From contig NZ_FNSU01000001.1 of NCBI RefSeq assembly GCF_900105325.1, positions 434,001 through 498,000 of the forward strand: DNA of 64,000 nucleotides. The letters run 5' to 3'. The DNA is from Pseudomonas marginalis (GTDB taxonomy: Bacteria; Pseudomonadota; Gammaproteobacteria; Pseudomonadales; Pseudomonadaceae). Below the pieces are notes generated by a model. The model did not search any database. It was not told where the DNA came from and saw only the letters and a list, made by a program, of their open reading frames with translations. A program made the position numbers and the translations under genes. This document shows positions 51,334 to 59,550 of the stretch, piece by piece. Positions within the stretch are counted from its first letter, which is position 1, and every line of letters begins with the position of its first letter.

Positions 51334-51749
51334 TGTTCAGATTGTTCCAGTGCAAGGTCGGCTGTTTAAGGCGTGCGCAAGCCTTTACCAGTCCCGTTGA
51401 GGGGCAGGTTGCAAGGTGGCTTGGCGCGCTGTGTCGAGGCTGCCGCAGTGCGGCGAGCCCGTTCCCTCTGATCGGGGTGGGGCGCAATGTAGCGAGGGGA
51501 GGGGCCGCGAGAAATACAACTTTTACGACAATGCCGAGGGGGCCTGAAAGTCAATCGGGTCCATGTCGGAATAGATGCGAGATCATGTAGGAAAATTGGT
51601 TTTTCGTAGTTGTTGCATCGTCTTAGAAGTGGTCATGAAGATATTTTAGTCTGGCGATAACGGTCATATGAGTGTGCTTAGGCGCATCTCTGACTCTTGC
51701 GCCAGCGCCAACCGGGCGCTGGCGAACCGATCGCAACACTGAGGTGACC
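51334..51749. promoter_or_regulatory. Divergent control region between the fimbrial operon and the receiver-HPt gene
   Basis: 416 bases without a gene; 51540-51670 is AT-rich compared with the flanks. A TGTAGGAAAATT motif at 51586-51597 is followed by the partly complementary TTTTTCGTA (TAGGAAA and TTTCGTA in opposite orientation). Similar TGTAGG motifs stand before the LuxR-type regulator gene. Confidence 0.45.
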
Positions 51750-52559
51750 ATGGAGACTGGCGTATCGTTGAGCGCAGTGCTTTCCCGTGAATTGACTCCC
51801 TCGACCGCGCTGCCACCACACTGGCAGCATTTGAAGGTGCTGGTGGTGGAAGACCACTCCGCCTACCGCGCCTTGATGGGGTGGTTTCTGCATAAACTGG
51901 GGCTTGGCCATCAGCTGGCCGTCGATGGGCTGGACGGCCTCGCGGCGCTCGCCGAATACCCCTACGATCTGGTGATCAGCGACTGCCAGATGCCCGTCAT
52001 GGACGGCTACAGCATGAGCCGGGCGATTCGACGGCGCGAATGCGCGAATGCGTCGGCACGCGTACCGATTATTGCCTTGACCGGCAACTTGGTAGACGAC
52101 GACCCGCAACGTTGCCGCGAAGCAGGCATGGACGCCTGGCTGCTCAAACCATTGACCTTCGATCAACTGCGTGAAGTGCTGGCACTGTGGCTTCCCGGCC
52201 CGCCCGTTGCTGCACCGGTTTATCGGCTGTCAGCGCGTTGGCCAACCCGTGCCGGGCTGATTGATACCTTTGGAGATGCCCAAGTGGTGAGCCAGATGCT
52301 GGCCAGCCTGCTCTGTGAAGCCCAGGAGGACAGCGCTGCCTTGTTTCAAGCCCGACTGGCCTCGGATGTCCCTTCGACTGTCGAACGCCTGCATCGCCTG
52401 GTGGGAAGCCTGGCGTTTCTCGGCGTGGCTGAACTGGAGGGGCGAGGCATGAGCTTGATCGATCAAGTCCATGCTCAGGGCATCAGGCAGAGCACGCCTG
52501 CGTTGGAAGCCTTTGAGCGGGAGCTGCGTGACTACCTCACGTACTTGGGTTCCCTGTGA
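51750..52559 (+). CDS. Stand-alone receiver-HPt protein (BvgS/EvgS C-terminus-like)
   Basis: A 269-aa cytoplasmic phosphorelay protein with no transmembrane or kinase domain. The receiver domain spans about residues 30-150: acidic LVVEDHS, phosphoacceptor Asp in LVISDCQMPVMDGYSM, IIALTGN and Lys in LLKPLTF. A histidine phosphotransfer domain near 170-265 has its His in VERLHRLVGSLAFLGV. The same REC-HPt order forms the tail of hybrid kinases such as BvgS and EvgS; here it is a separate gene. ATG 51750 has GAGGTG upstream. It lies between the fimbrial operon and a LuxR-type regulator and probably relays phosphate between an unlinked kinase and that regulator. Confidence 0.85.
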   Translation: METGVSLSAVLSRELTPSTALPPHWQHLKVLVVEDHSAYRALMGWFLHKLGLGHQLAVDGLDGLAALAEYPYDLVISDCQMPVMDGYSMSRAIRRRECANASARVPIIALTGNLVDDDPQRCREAGMDAWLLKPLTFDQLREVLALWLPGPPVAAPVYRLSARWPTRAGLIDTFGDAQVVSQMLASLLCEAQEDSAALFQARLASDVPSTVERLHRLVGSLAFLGVAELEGRGMSLIDQVHAQGIRQSTPALEAFERELRDYLTYLGSL

Positions 52560-52757
52560 AGCCATTGCTGTTTGTAGGAAAAATAAAGCCTGAATTGCAG
52601 TCTATGGATGTAGGGTTTTTCTTTTTATTTTGTAGGCCTGCATAGAGCAGCTACGAAACGTTGATCGCAACGCAAACGCCTGGATTTAGACGGTTGTTGA
52701 GGGCCGCGGGCGAGGGTATTTTGCGCTGAATCAAGTTGCCATCATCTGTGGGTGTTT
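52560..52757. promoter_or_regulatory. Promoter region of the LuxR-type regulator with three TGTAGG motifs
   Basis: TGTAGG occurs at 52573, 52609 and 52631, the first as TGTAGGAAAAAT and the second as TGTAGGGTTTTT. The intervening DNA is AT-rich. These may be binding sites for a BvgA/EvgA-type regulator. Confidence 0.4.
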
Positions 52758-53393
52758 ATGCTTCGCGTGATTATTGCTGACGACCATCCCATCGTGCGTA
52801 TCGGGCAGCGAGTGGTGGTCGAGGCCAATGGCAGGTGCAAAGTGGTCGGCGAGGCCGATGGCCCTGACCAACTGCTGCGTTTGCTGGAGACGACCCCCTG
52901 TGACGTGCTGGTGACCGATTTCGCCATGCCGGGCGGCCAACAGGCCGACGGGTATGGCTTGTTGAGCCTGTTGCACCGCCAGTACCCGACGTTGCCGGTG
53001 ATTCTGGTCACGATGTTCGCCAACGTCGCCACGTTGCGCGCCTCCTTTGCCCATGGGGCCCAGGCGATTGTGGCCAAAAGTGCCTCGGCCAAAGAGTTGC
53101 CGCTGGCGATCAATTCGGTCAGCGCAGGCCAGACCTTTGTCAGCGAGTGCTTGCGGGTGCAATTGATACAGGCTGGAACCGGCGACCAGTCGCAACAGCC
53201 ACAGTTGTCGGGCAAGGAACGGGAGGTGGTGCGCATGCTGGCCAGTGGGCTGACGGTCAGCCAGATCGCCGCTCGGGTCAATCGCAGCATCTCGACCATC
53301 AGCAAGCAGAAAAGTACGGCGATGCAGCGTCTGTGCATCTCTACCGATGTCGACTTGTTCGCCTATGCCCGCAGTTGCGGCATGGTGCCGTAG
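52758..53393 (+). CDS. LuxR/NarL-family response regulator (BvgA/EvgA/RcsB-like)
   Basis: A 211-aa response regulator. The receiver (residues 1-120) has IIADDHPIVRIGQR, phosphoacceptor Asp in VLVTDFAMPGG, and Lys in AKSASAKELP. The C-terminal LuxR-type HTH (about 145-205) has LSGKEREVVRMLASGLTVSQIAARVNRSISTISKQKSTAMQRL. It follows the receiver-HPt gene by about 200 bases and lies one gene away from the fimbrial operon, so it is the obvious candidate regulator of the fimbriae. No cognate sensor kinase is encoded in the window. ATG 52758 is preferred to GTG 52752. Confidence 0.9.
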   Translation: MLRVIIADDHPIVRIGQRVVVEANGRCKVVGEADGPDQLLRLLETTPCDVLVTDFAMPGGQQADGYGLLSLLHRQYPTLPVILVTMFANVATLRASFAHGAQAIVAKSASAKELPLAINSVSAGQTFVSECLRVQLIQAGTGDQSQQPQLSGKEREVVRMLASGLTVSQIAARVNRSISTISKQKSTAMQRLCISTDVDLFAYARSCGMVP

Positions 53394-53486
53394 CTGCACC
53401 GGCATTCGCCGGATAAATGCCGATAGTGTTCAACCGCGCCAGGGCTTATCGTACCGAGCCCTGAACCTGATGGATGGAAGCTGCCC

Positions 53487-53957
53487 ATGAGTGACGCCCA
53501 CACCGCGCTGATCACCACGTTCTACAGTGCGTTTCAACGGCTGGATGCCGAGGCCATGAGTGCCTGCTACACCGAGGATGTACTGTTCAGCGACCCGGCT
53601 TTCGGCGAGTTGCGCGGGCGCGATGCCGGCGACATGTGGCGCATGCTGACCACGCGGGCCAAGGATTTTTCGCTGACGTTCGACCAGGTTCGCAGCGATG
53701 ACACCACGGGCAGTGCCCATTGGGTGGCGACTTACCTGTTCAGCCAGACCGGCAATGTTGTGGTCAACGATATCCAGGCGCGTTTTGTGTTTCGTGACGG
53801 CAAGATCTGCGAGCACCACGATCACTTCGACCTGTGGCGTTGGTCGCGCCAGGCATTGGGCACCAAGGGCCTGCTGCTGGGCTGGACGCCGCTGGTGAAA
53901 AACGCCGTGCGCGCCCAGGCGAACAAAGGCTTGAAGGCATTCCAGGCCAGTCGTTGA
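53487..53957 (+). CDS. SnoaL-like/NTF2-fold protein (DUF-type nuclear transport factor 2 family)
   Basis: A 156-aa protein with a typical NTF2-like start (TALITTFYSAFQRLDAEAMSACYTEDVLFSDPAFGELRG) and a central cone-forming sheet (GSAHWVATYLFSQTGNVVVNDIQARFVFRDGKICEHHDHFDLWRW). The conserved His/Asp cluster at the end resembles ketosteroid-isomerase relatives of the 'limonene-epoxide/SnoaL' type. GGAAG precedes the ATG. It is probably a stand-alone gene; the reaction is unknown. Confidence 0.85.
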   Translation: MSDAHTALITTFYSAFQRLDAEAMSACYTEDVLFSDPAFGELRGRDAGDMWRMLTTRAKDFSLTFDQVRSDDTTGSAHWVATYLFSQTGNVVVNDIQARFVFRDGKICEHHDHFDLWRWSRQALGTKGLLLGWTPLVKNAVRAQANKGLKAFQASR

Positions 53958-53978
53958 TAAGCTTGGCGCTCCTCTGGT

Positions 53979-54269
53979 GTGTTGAAGCTTGCCGTGACTG
54001 ATCCCGCTGAACCCAAACCCTGGTACGTCTACCTGGTGCGCGCCGCCAACGGCGCGCTGTATTGCGGCATCAGCAATGACCCGCTGCGCCGGTTCGCCTC
54101 GCACCAGAGCGGCAAAGGCGCGCGGTTTTTCCTGAGCAGCCCGGCGGTGGCGCTGGTGTATACGGAGCAATGCGCGAGCAAGGGCGAGGCGCTGCGCCAG
54201 GAGCGGTTGATCAAGAAACTGAAGAAGAGCGCCAAGGAATGTCTGGCGGCGCAGGGCTCATTGATCTGA
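53979..54269 (+). CDS. GIY-YIG domain protein (YhbQ/UPF0213 type)
   Basis: A 96-aa single-domain GIY-YIG protein: WYVYLVRAANGALYCGISNDPLRRFASH contains the variant YVY-10-YCG signature and the catalytic Arg. ALVYTEQCASKGEALRQERLIKKLKK includes the metal-binding Glu. The GTG at 53979 or a second GTG at 53994 could be the start. Such proteins have nuclease activity on structured DNA in E. coli (YhbQ), but the cellular role is unclear. Confidence 0.85.
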   Translation: MLKLAVTDPAEPKPWYVYLVRAANGALYCGISNDPLRRFASHQSGKGARFFLSSPAVALVYTEQCASKGEALRQERLIKKLKKSAKECLAAQGSLI

Positions 54270-54344
54270 CTGATAGGCTCCCATCACGCCACCAGAGCCG
54301 GTTGCACGCTAAGCTGCGGGTTCATTTACCCCGTGGACCCCAGC

Positions 54345-55280
54345 ATGCCTGAGCTAATCCTGCACCACTACCCAACGTCTCCTTTCGCGGAAAAAGCTCG
54401 GCTGCTGCTGGGCTTCAAAGGTTTGTCCTGGCATTCGGTGCATATCTCGCCGGTGATGCCCAAGCCAGACCTGACAGCCCTCACCGGCGGCTACCGTAAA
54501 ACCCCAGTGCTGCAAGTGGGCGCCGATATCTACTGCGACACCGCCTTGATCGCCCGCCGCCTGGAGCAGGAAAAAACCGCGCCCGCGCTGTTCCCGCTCG
54601 GCCAGGAAATGATCACCCAAACCTTTGCTACCTGGGCCGACAGCGTGGTGTTTGCCCACGCGGTGAGCCTGGTGTTTCAGCCGGAATCGGTGGCGGTGCG
54701 CTTCGGCAAACTGCCGCCGGAAGCGATCAAGGCGTTTCTCGCCGACCGCGCCGCGCTGTTCAGCGGCGGCACCGCGAGCAAGTTGCCAGCCGAACTGGCC
54801 AAGCACCAATGGCCAGCGATCATGGCGCGCCTGGAGCAGCAATTGCAGCGCGAGGCCGGGGACTTCCTGTTTGGCGAGCCGTCGATTGCCGACTTTGCCC
54901 TGGCCCACCCGTTGTGGTTCCTCAAGGCCACGCCGGTGACTGCGCCGTTGGTGGATGCTTATCCGGCTGTGTCTGCATGGCTGGGCCGCGTGCTCGGTTT
55001 CGGCCACGGCACGTCCAGCCAGATGACGGCCGAGCAGGCCTTGGAGATTGCGCGCGACGCCACACCGGCAGCGTTGCCGGACGAAGTGTTCGAGGACTTG
55101 AATGGCTTTAAGGCCGGCCAGCAGGTGAGCATCAGCGCCATCGACTACGGCGTCGACCCGGTCGCCGGCGAATTGCTGTTTGCCGGGCGCGAAGAACTGA
55201 TCCTGCGCCGTACCGACCCACGCGCCGGCACCGTGCACGTGCACTTCCCTCGCTTTGGTTTTCGCCTTCAGGCGCACTAA
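54345..55280 (+). CDS. Glutathione S-transferase family protein with extended C-terminus
   Basis: A 311-aa protein. A thioredoxin-like GST N-domain (residues 1-80: MPELILHHYPTSPFAEKARLLLGFKG, PVLQVGADIYCDTALIARRLE) is followed by a helical C-domain (about 90-215). About 95 extra residues end in a small beta-rich segment (ADPVAGELLFAGREELILRRTDPRAGTVHVHFPRFGFRL-like, positions about 255-311). GSTs are usually 200-230 aa, so the extra domain is a notable feature. Start ATG 54345 is preferred to GTG 54333. The substrate is unknown. Confidence 0.87.
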   Translation: MPELILHHYPTSPFAEKARLLLGFKGLSWHSVHISPVMPKPDLTALTGGYRKTPVLQVGADIYCDTALIARRLEQEKTAPALFPLGQEMITQTFATWADSVVFAHAVSLVFQPESVAVRFGKLPPEAIKAFLADRAALFSGGTASKLPAELAKHQWPAIMARLEQQLQREAGDFLFGEPSIADFALAHPLWFLKATPVTAPLVDAYPAVSAWLGRVLGFGHGTSSQMTAEQALEIARDATPAALPDEVFEDLNGFKAGQQVSISAIDYGVDPVAGELLFAGREELILRRTDPRAGTVHVHFPRFGFRLQAH

Positions 55281-55287
55281 CTGAAAA

Positions 55288-55362
55288 TATTTGCAAATAA
55301 ACGTGAGGTAAACCGGCGGCCCATCCGTGTAGTGCTTGAAACTGCGATCTATTCGCATTAAC
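55288..55362 (+). promoter_or_regulatory. Control region of the TonB receptor, with a palindrome and a weak Fur-like site
   Basis: A perfect 12-base palindrome TATTTGCAAATA lies at 55288-55299. At 55346-55362 GATCTATTCGCATTAAC shares about two thirds of its positions with the reverse Fur-box pattern GATAATCATTCTCATTTGC as I recall it. Iron repression would be expected for a siderophore receptor, but the match is weak. Confidence 0.3.
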
Positions 55363-55389
55363 AGCGTTTTCTACACGGGTTCTCACAGC

Positions 55390-57807
55390 ATGAAGTCGAC
55401 GGCGGGCGGTTTGGTTAAACAGTGGCTGGGAGCCTCGGTACTGGCGGTATCGGGGCTGGCCTTGCTGCCCCTGTGTGTGGCACAGGCGCAGGAGCAGCAA
55501 AGCGCCCAGTTCAGGTTTGCCCTGGCTGCCAAACCGCTGCCCCAGGCCCTGAGTGATTTCAGCCGGGTCACCGGTATCAGTGTGATCTACACCGATGAAG
55601 CGCCCTACGGCCTCAGCGCCCCGGCGGTCAGCGGGCAGATGAGCGCGACGCAGGCCTTGCAACGCCTGCTGGGCAACTCCGGGTTCACCTTCCGCCAGAT
55701 CGACGCCCGCACCCTGGCGCTTGAGCCGCTGCCGACCGACGGCGCGGTCAACCTCGGCGCTACCACCATCAGTGGCATCGGCCAACCCCAGGACAGCACC
55801 AGCTACCAGCCGCCGCCCACCAGCTCGGTGATGCGCTCCCGTGCCTTGCTGCTGGAAACCCCGCAGACCGTCAACGTGGTCCCCGCCCAAGTGCTGCGCG
55901 ACCAGACCCCGCGCAATCTGGATGACGCCCTGGGCAACATCAGCGGCATCACCCAGGCCAACACCCTGGCCAGCACCCAGGACGCGGTGATGCTGCGCGG
56001 CTTTGGCGACAACCGTAACGGCTCGATCATGCGCGACGGCATGCCGGTGGTGCAGGGCCGTGCGTTGAACGCCACGGCGGAGCGTGTCGAAGTGCTCAAG
56101 GGCCCGTCCTCGCTGCTGTATGGCATCCAGGACCCGGGCGGCGTGGTGAATATCGTCAGCAAAAAGCCCGAGCTGACCCAATCCACAGCCCTGACCGTGC
56201 GCGGCTCCACCTTCGGCAACGGCAAGAACGGCAGCGGTGGCAGCCTCGACACCACCGGGCCGATCGGTGACTCGGGCCTGGCCTATCGCCTGATCGTCGA
56301 CCATGAAGACGAAGACTACTGGCGCAATTTCGGCACCCACCGCGAGTCGCTGGTGGCGCCGTCCCTGGCCTGGTACGGCGATTCAACCAAGTTGTTGTTC
56401 GCCTACGAACACCGCGAATTCCTCTCGCCGTTCGACCGCGGCACCGCCATCGACAAGTCCAACCACCCGCTGGACATCCCGGCCACTCGCCGTCTGGACG
56501 AGCCGTTCAACAACATGGAAGGGCGTTCCGACCTGTACCGCTTTGAAGCCGACCACGACTTGAACGACGACTGGAAAGCCCATTTCGGCTACAGCTGGAA
56601 CCGTGAGACCTATGATGCCAGCCAGGTGCGTGTCAGCGCGGTAAATACCAACGGCACCCTGACCCGCAAGATGGACGGCACCAAAGGTGCGATCACCACC
56701 GACCGTTTCGCCACGGCCAGCCTGGAAGGCAAGGTCAATGTGCTGGGCATGCAGCATGACCTGGTGTTCGGCCTGGACGACGAGTACCGCAAGATCTACC
56801 GTGCCGACCTGATTCGCCAGAACTCGCGCGGTACGTTCAACTACAACAACCCGGTGTACGGCAACGAAGTCGCGGGCACTACCGTCAGCGCCGCCGACAG
56901 CGCCCAGACCGACCTGTTGCGCAGCGACTCGCTGTTCTTCCAGGACGCGATTCACCTGACCGACCAGTGGATCTTTGTGGCCGGTGCGCGCTATCAGATG
57001 TATGACCAGTACGCCGGCAAGGGCGTGCCGTTCAAGGCCAACACCGACGGCAACGGCCAGGCCTGGGTGCCGCGTGCCGGCCTGGTGTATCGCTACACCG
57101 ATGAGTTGTCGTTCTACGGCAGCTACACCGAGTCGTTCAAACCCAACTCCACCATCGCCGCCTTGGCCGATGGCAGCACGTTGACCGGTGACCTCACGCC
57201 GGAGGAATCCAAGTCGTGGGAGCTGGGCGCCAAGCTCGACATCCCCGGGCGCATCACCGCCAGCGCAGCGTTGTTCACTATCGACAAGCGCAATGTGTTG
57301 GTGTCGGTGGGCTCCGGCGCCAACACCATCTACAGCATCGCAGGGCAGGTGCGTTCCCGTGGCCTGGAACTGGACGCCAGCGGCCAGTTGACCGACAAGT
57401 GGAGCCTGATCGGCAGCTACGCCTTCACCGACGCCGAAGACATCAAGGACAACGACCCGACGCTGGAAGGCAACCGCCTGCAAAACGTGGCCAAGCACAC
57501 CGGCTCGCTGTCGGTGGCCTACGACTTCGGCAACATTTTCGGCGGCGACCAATTGCGCGTGGGCACCGGTGCACGCTACGTCGGCGAACGCGCAGGCGAC
57601 GCCGCCAACGACTTCAACCTGCCGGGCTACACCGTGGCTGACGCCTTCGCCACCTACGACACCAGGATCGACGGGCAGAAGGTCAAGTTCCAGGTCAACG
57701 TGAAAAACCTGTTCGACCGCGTTTACTACACCTCGGCGGCCAGTCGCTTGTTTGTGTCCATGGGCGATGCGCGGCAGGTATCGGTGTCCAGCACCCTGGA
57801 GTTCTAA
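55390..57807 (+). CDS. TonB-dependent siderophore receptor with N-terminal signalling (STN) domain
   Basis: An 805-aa outer-membrane receptor. The signal peptide (ending near CVAQAQA) is followed by an STN signalling domain (about residues 38-110: FALAAKPLPQALSDFSRVTGISVIYTDEAP, LQRLLGNSGFTFRQIDARTLAL). A plug domain begins near 140 (ETPQTVNVVPAQVLRDQTPRNLDDALGNISGITQ), and a 22-strand barrel ends in VSVSSTLEF with terminal Phe. It resembles FpvA/FoxA-type ferrisiderophore transducers. ATG 55390 is preferred because a signal peptide follows directly. No FecI/FecR-type sigma or anti-sigma gene lies nearby, although STN receptors normally signal to one. Confidence 0.93.
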   Translation: MKSTAGGLVKQWLGASVLAVSGLALLPLCVAQAQEQQSAQFRFALAAKPLPQALSDFSRVTGISVIYTDEAPYGLSAPAVSGQMSATQALQRLLGNSGFTFRQIDARTLALEPLPTDGAVNLGATTISGIGQPQDSTSYQPPPTSSVMRSRALLLETPQTVNVVPAQVLRDQTPRNLDDALGNISGITQANTLASTQDAVMLRGFGDNRNGSIMRDGMPVVQGRALNATAERVEVLKGPSSLLYGIQDPGGVVNIVSKKPELTQSTALTVRGSTFGNGKNGSGGSLDTTGPIGDSGLAYRLIVDHEDEDYWRNFGTHRESLVAPSLAWYGDSTKLLFAYEHREFLSPFDRGTAIDKSNHPLDIPATRRLDEPFNNMEGRSDLYRFEADHDLNDDWKAHFGYSWNRETYDASQVRVSAVNTNGTLTRKMDGTKGAITTDRFATASLEGKVNVLGMQHDLVFGLDDEYRKIYRADLIRQNSRGTFNYNNPVYGNEVAGTTVSAADSAQTDLLRSDSLFFQDAIHLTDQWIFVAGARYQMYDQYAGKGVPFKANTDGNGQAWVPRAGLVYRYTDELSFYGSYTESFKPNSTIAALADGSTLTGDLTPEESKSWELGAKLDIPGRITASAALFTIDKRNVLVSVGSGANTIYSIAGQVRSRGLELDASGQLTDKWSLIGSYAFTDAEDIKDNDPTLEGNRLQNVAKHTGSLSVAYDFGNIFGGDQLRVGTGARYVGERAGDAANDFNLPGYTVADAFATYDTRIDGQKVKFQVNVKNLFDRVYYTSAASRLFVSMGDARQVSVSSTLEF

Positions 57808-57843
57808 AACCTGGCGAGCTCCCTATGGCAAGTGTGCTCCTTG

Positions 57844-57933
57844 TTGTGGGCAGGCTTCCTCTGGTGAGCGGGCTTCCTCTGGTGAGTGGGCTTCCTGTGG
57901 TGAGCGGGCTTCTTGTGGTGAGCGGGCTTGCCC
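57844..57933. repeat. Tandem array of an 18-base unit beside a REPIN arm
   Basis: Consecutive 18-base units close to TGGTGAGCGGGCTTCCTC run at 57844-57861, 57862-57879, 57880-57897, 57898-57915 and 57916 onward. They differ by one to four bases, and the last unit runs into the REPIN arm. It looks like slippage expansion of the REPIN edge. The units are too short and have no spacers, so this is not a CRISPR array. Confidence 0.8.
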
Positions 57934-58048
57934 CGCGTTGGGCTGCGAAGCAGCCCCAAAACAGACTCCATGGTGTTCCTGAAAGAACGCGACGGCATCA
58001 TTAAGGGCGGCTTCGCCACCCAACGCGGGGCAAGCCCGCTCGCCACAA
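57913..58048. repeat. REPIN of the GTGAGCGGGCTTGCCCCGC family
   Basis: Thirty-base arms at 57913-57942 and 58019-58048 match with one mismatch (CTCACC versus CTCGCC on the right arm). Same family as the element at 16647-16780. It lies between the TonB receptor stop and the dacB start. Confidence 0.87.
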
Positions 58049-58103
58049 AGGTACGGAGCTGTTAGCGTTGCGGCCATTAATGGCTTTGCGGAACACAGTA
58101 CTG

Positions 58104-59549
58104 ATGCACTTTGGACGATGGCTGCACCTGCTGTGCCTGAGCGTTTTACTGGGCGGCTGCGCGAGTGTTTCGCAGCCTTCCACGCCTTCAACCCTGGATC
58201 AGCTGTTGGCCGATCCTGTCCTCAACGGCGCCACGGTTTCTATCATGGTGCGCGACGCCCTCAGCGGCAGTACCCTCTATCAGCACAACCCGCGCACCCG
58301 TCTGATTCCGGCTTCCAACCTTAAGTTGCTCACCACCGCTGCGGCGATGGATGTGCTGGGGCCGCAATACCGTTTTTCCACCCAGCTGTTGAGCAACGGC
58401 ACCCGGCAAGGCGAGCGCCTGGCCGGCAACCTGTACCTGCGCGGCCTCGGCGACCCGACCACGCAGTTCGTCGACTACCAGGCATTGGCCGCCCAGTTGG
58501 CGAGCCGGGGCGTGCGCCAGGTACAAGGCGACCTGGTTTTCGACGACACCTGGTTCGACGCCGAACGCCTGGGCGTGGATTGGGCGCAAGACGATGAAAG
58601 CACCTACTACGGCGCGCAGATTTCGGCATTGACGGTGTCTCCCAATGCGGATTTTGACGCGGGCACCTTGCTTGTCACCGCGAAGGCGCCCGTCGCGCTC
58701 GGCCAGCCAGTAAGCGTGATGCTGAGCCCGTCCACCGACTACGTGCAACTGAGCAACCGTGCCGTCAGCGGCCCCGGCAACAGCTACGCCATTACCCGCC
58801 AGCACGGTACCAACCTGCTGCAACTCAGCGGCGCGCTCGCCCCGGGCAAGCAAAGTCGGCAGTGGGTGAGTGTGTGGGAACCGACGCAACTGGTGGCCAA
58901 TCTGTTTGAGCAGGCCTTGGCGCAGCAGGGCATCCAGGTGCTGGGCCGGCGCGTGATCGGTGGCGCCAGCCCCGCGACGGCGACAGTGTTGGCGGAGCAT
59001 CAATCGGCGCCGTTACAGGACTTGATCACACCGCTGCTCAAGCTCTCGAACAACAACATGTCCGAAGCGTTGCTCAAGGCCATGGGCCGCAAAACGGCCA
59101 ACGCGGGTACGGCGGCGGCGGGCGTGGTGGCGGTAGCGGCGTTCATGCAGCGCCAGGGCCTGGACCCGGCGACGCTCAGCCAGGTGGATGGCTCAGGTTT
59201 GTCGCGGCGCAATCTGGTCTCGTCGCAGAACCTGACCGACCTGCTGCTGGCTAGCGCCAAACAGCCCTGGTTCGACGCCTGGTACAACGCCTTGCCGATT
59301 GCCGGCAATGCCGACCGTATGACCGGCGGCAGCCTGCGCTATCGCCTGCGCGGGACGGCGGCCGAAAACAACCTGCATGCCAAGACCGGCTCGATGGCCG
59401 GCGTGTCATCGCTGAGCGGCTATATCACCGATGCCGACGGGCGGCGGCTGGTGTTTTCGATGATCAGCAACAACTACCTGAGCGATGCGGCACCGATCCG
59501 CGCCCTGGAAAACCGCCTGGCCGTGGCCCTGGCGCACTGGCACGACTGA
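58104..59549 (+). CDS. dacB: DacB/PBP4-type D-alanyl-D-alanine carboxypeptidase/endopeptidase, lipoprotein
   Basis: A peptidoglycan hydrolase of the S13 (PBP4) family, about 481 aa. The signal sequence MHFGRWLHLLCLSVLLGGC carries a lipobox, so it is a lipoprotein. Active-site motifs are SxxK as ASNLK near residue 70, SxN as SNNN near 314, and KTG as HAKTGSMAGVSSLSGY near 426. An inserted domain lies between the first and second motifs, as is typical. In-frame starts exist at TTG 58068, ATG 58080 and ATG 58104; the last has GGAA about ten bases upstream. A REPIN and tandem repeats lie directly upstream. Confidence 0.9.
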   Translation: MHFGRWLHLLCLSVLLGGCASVSQPSTPSTLDQLLADPVLNGATVSIMVRDALSGSTLYQHNPRTRLIPASNLKLLTTAAAMDVLGPQYRFSTQLLSNGTRQGERLAGNLYLRGLGDPTTQFVDYQALAAQLASRGVRQVQGDLVFDDTWFDAERLGVDWAQDDESTYYGAQISALTVSPNADFDAGTLLVTAKAPVALGQPVSVMLSPSTDYVQLSNRAVSGPGNSYAITRQHGTNLLQLSGALAPGKQSRQWVSVWEPTQLVANLFEQALAQQGIQVLGRRVIGGASPATATVLAEHQSAPLQDLITPLLKLSNNNMSEALLKAMGRKTANAGTAAAGVVAVAAFMQRQGLDPATLSQVDGSGLSRRNLVSSQNLTDLLLASAKQPWFDAWYNALPIAGNADRMTGGSLRYRLRGTAAENNLHAKTGSMAGVSSLSGYITDADGRRLVFSMISNNYLSDAAPIRALENRLAVALAHWHD

Positions 59550-59550
59550 T

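Noticed and set aside
57844..57933. CRISPR-like array
   Set aside because: Units are 18 bp in direct tandem without spacers and derive from the neighbouring REPIN arm; no cas genes are present.
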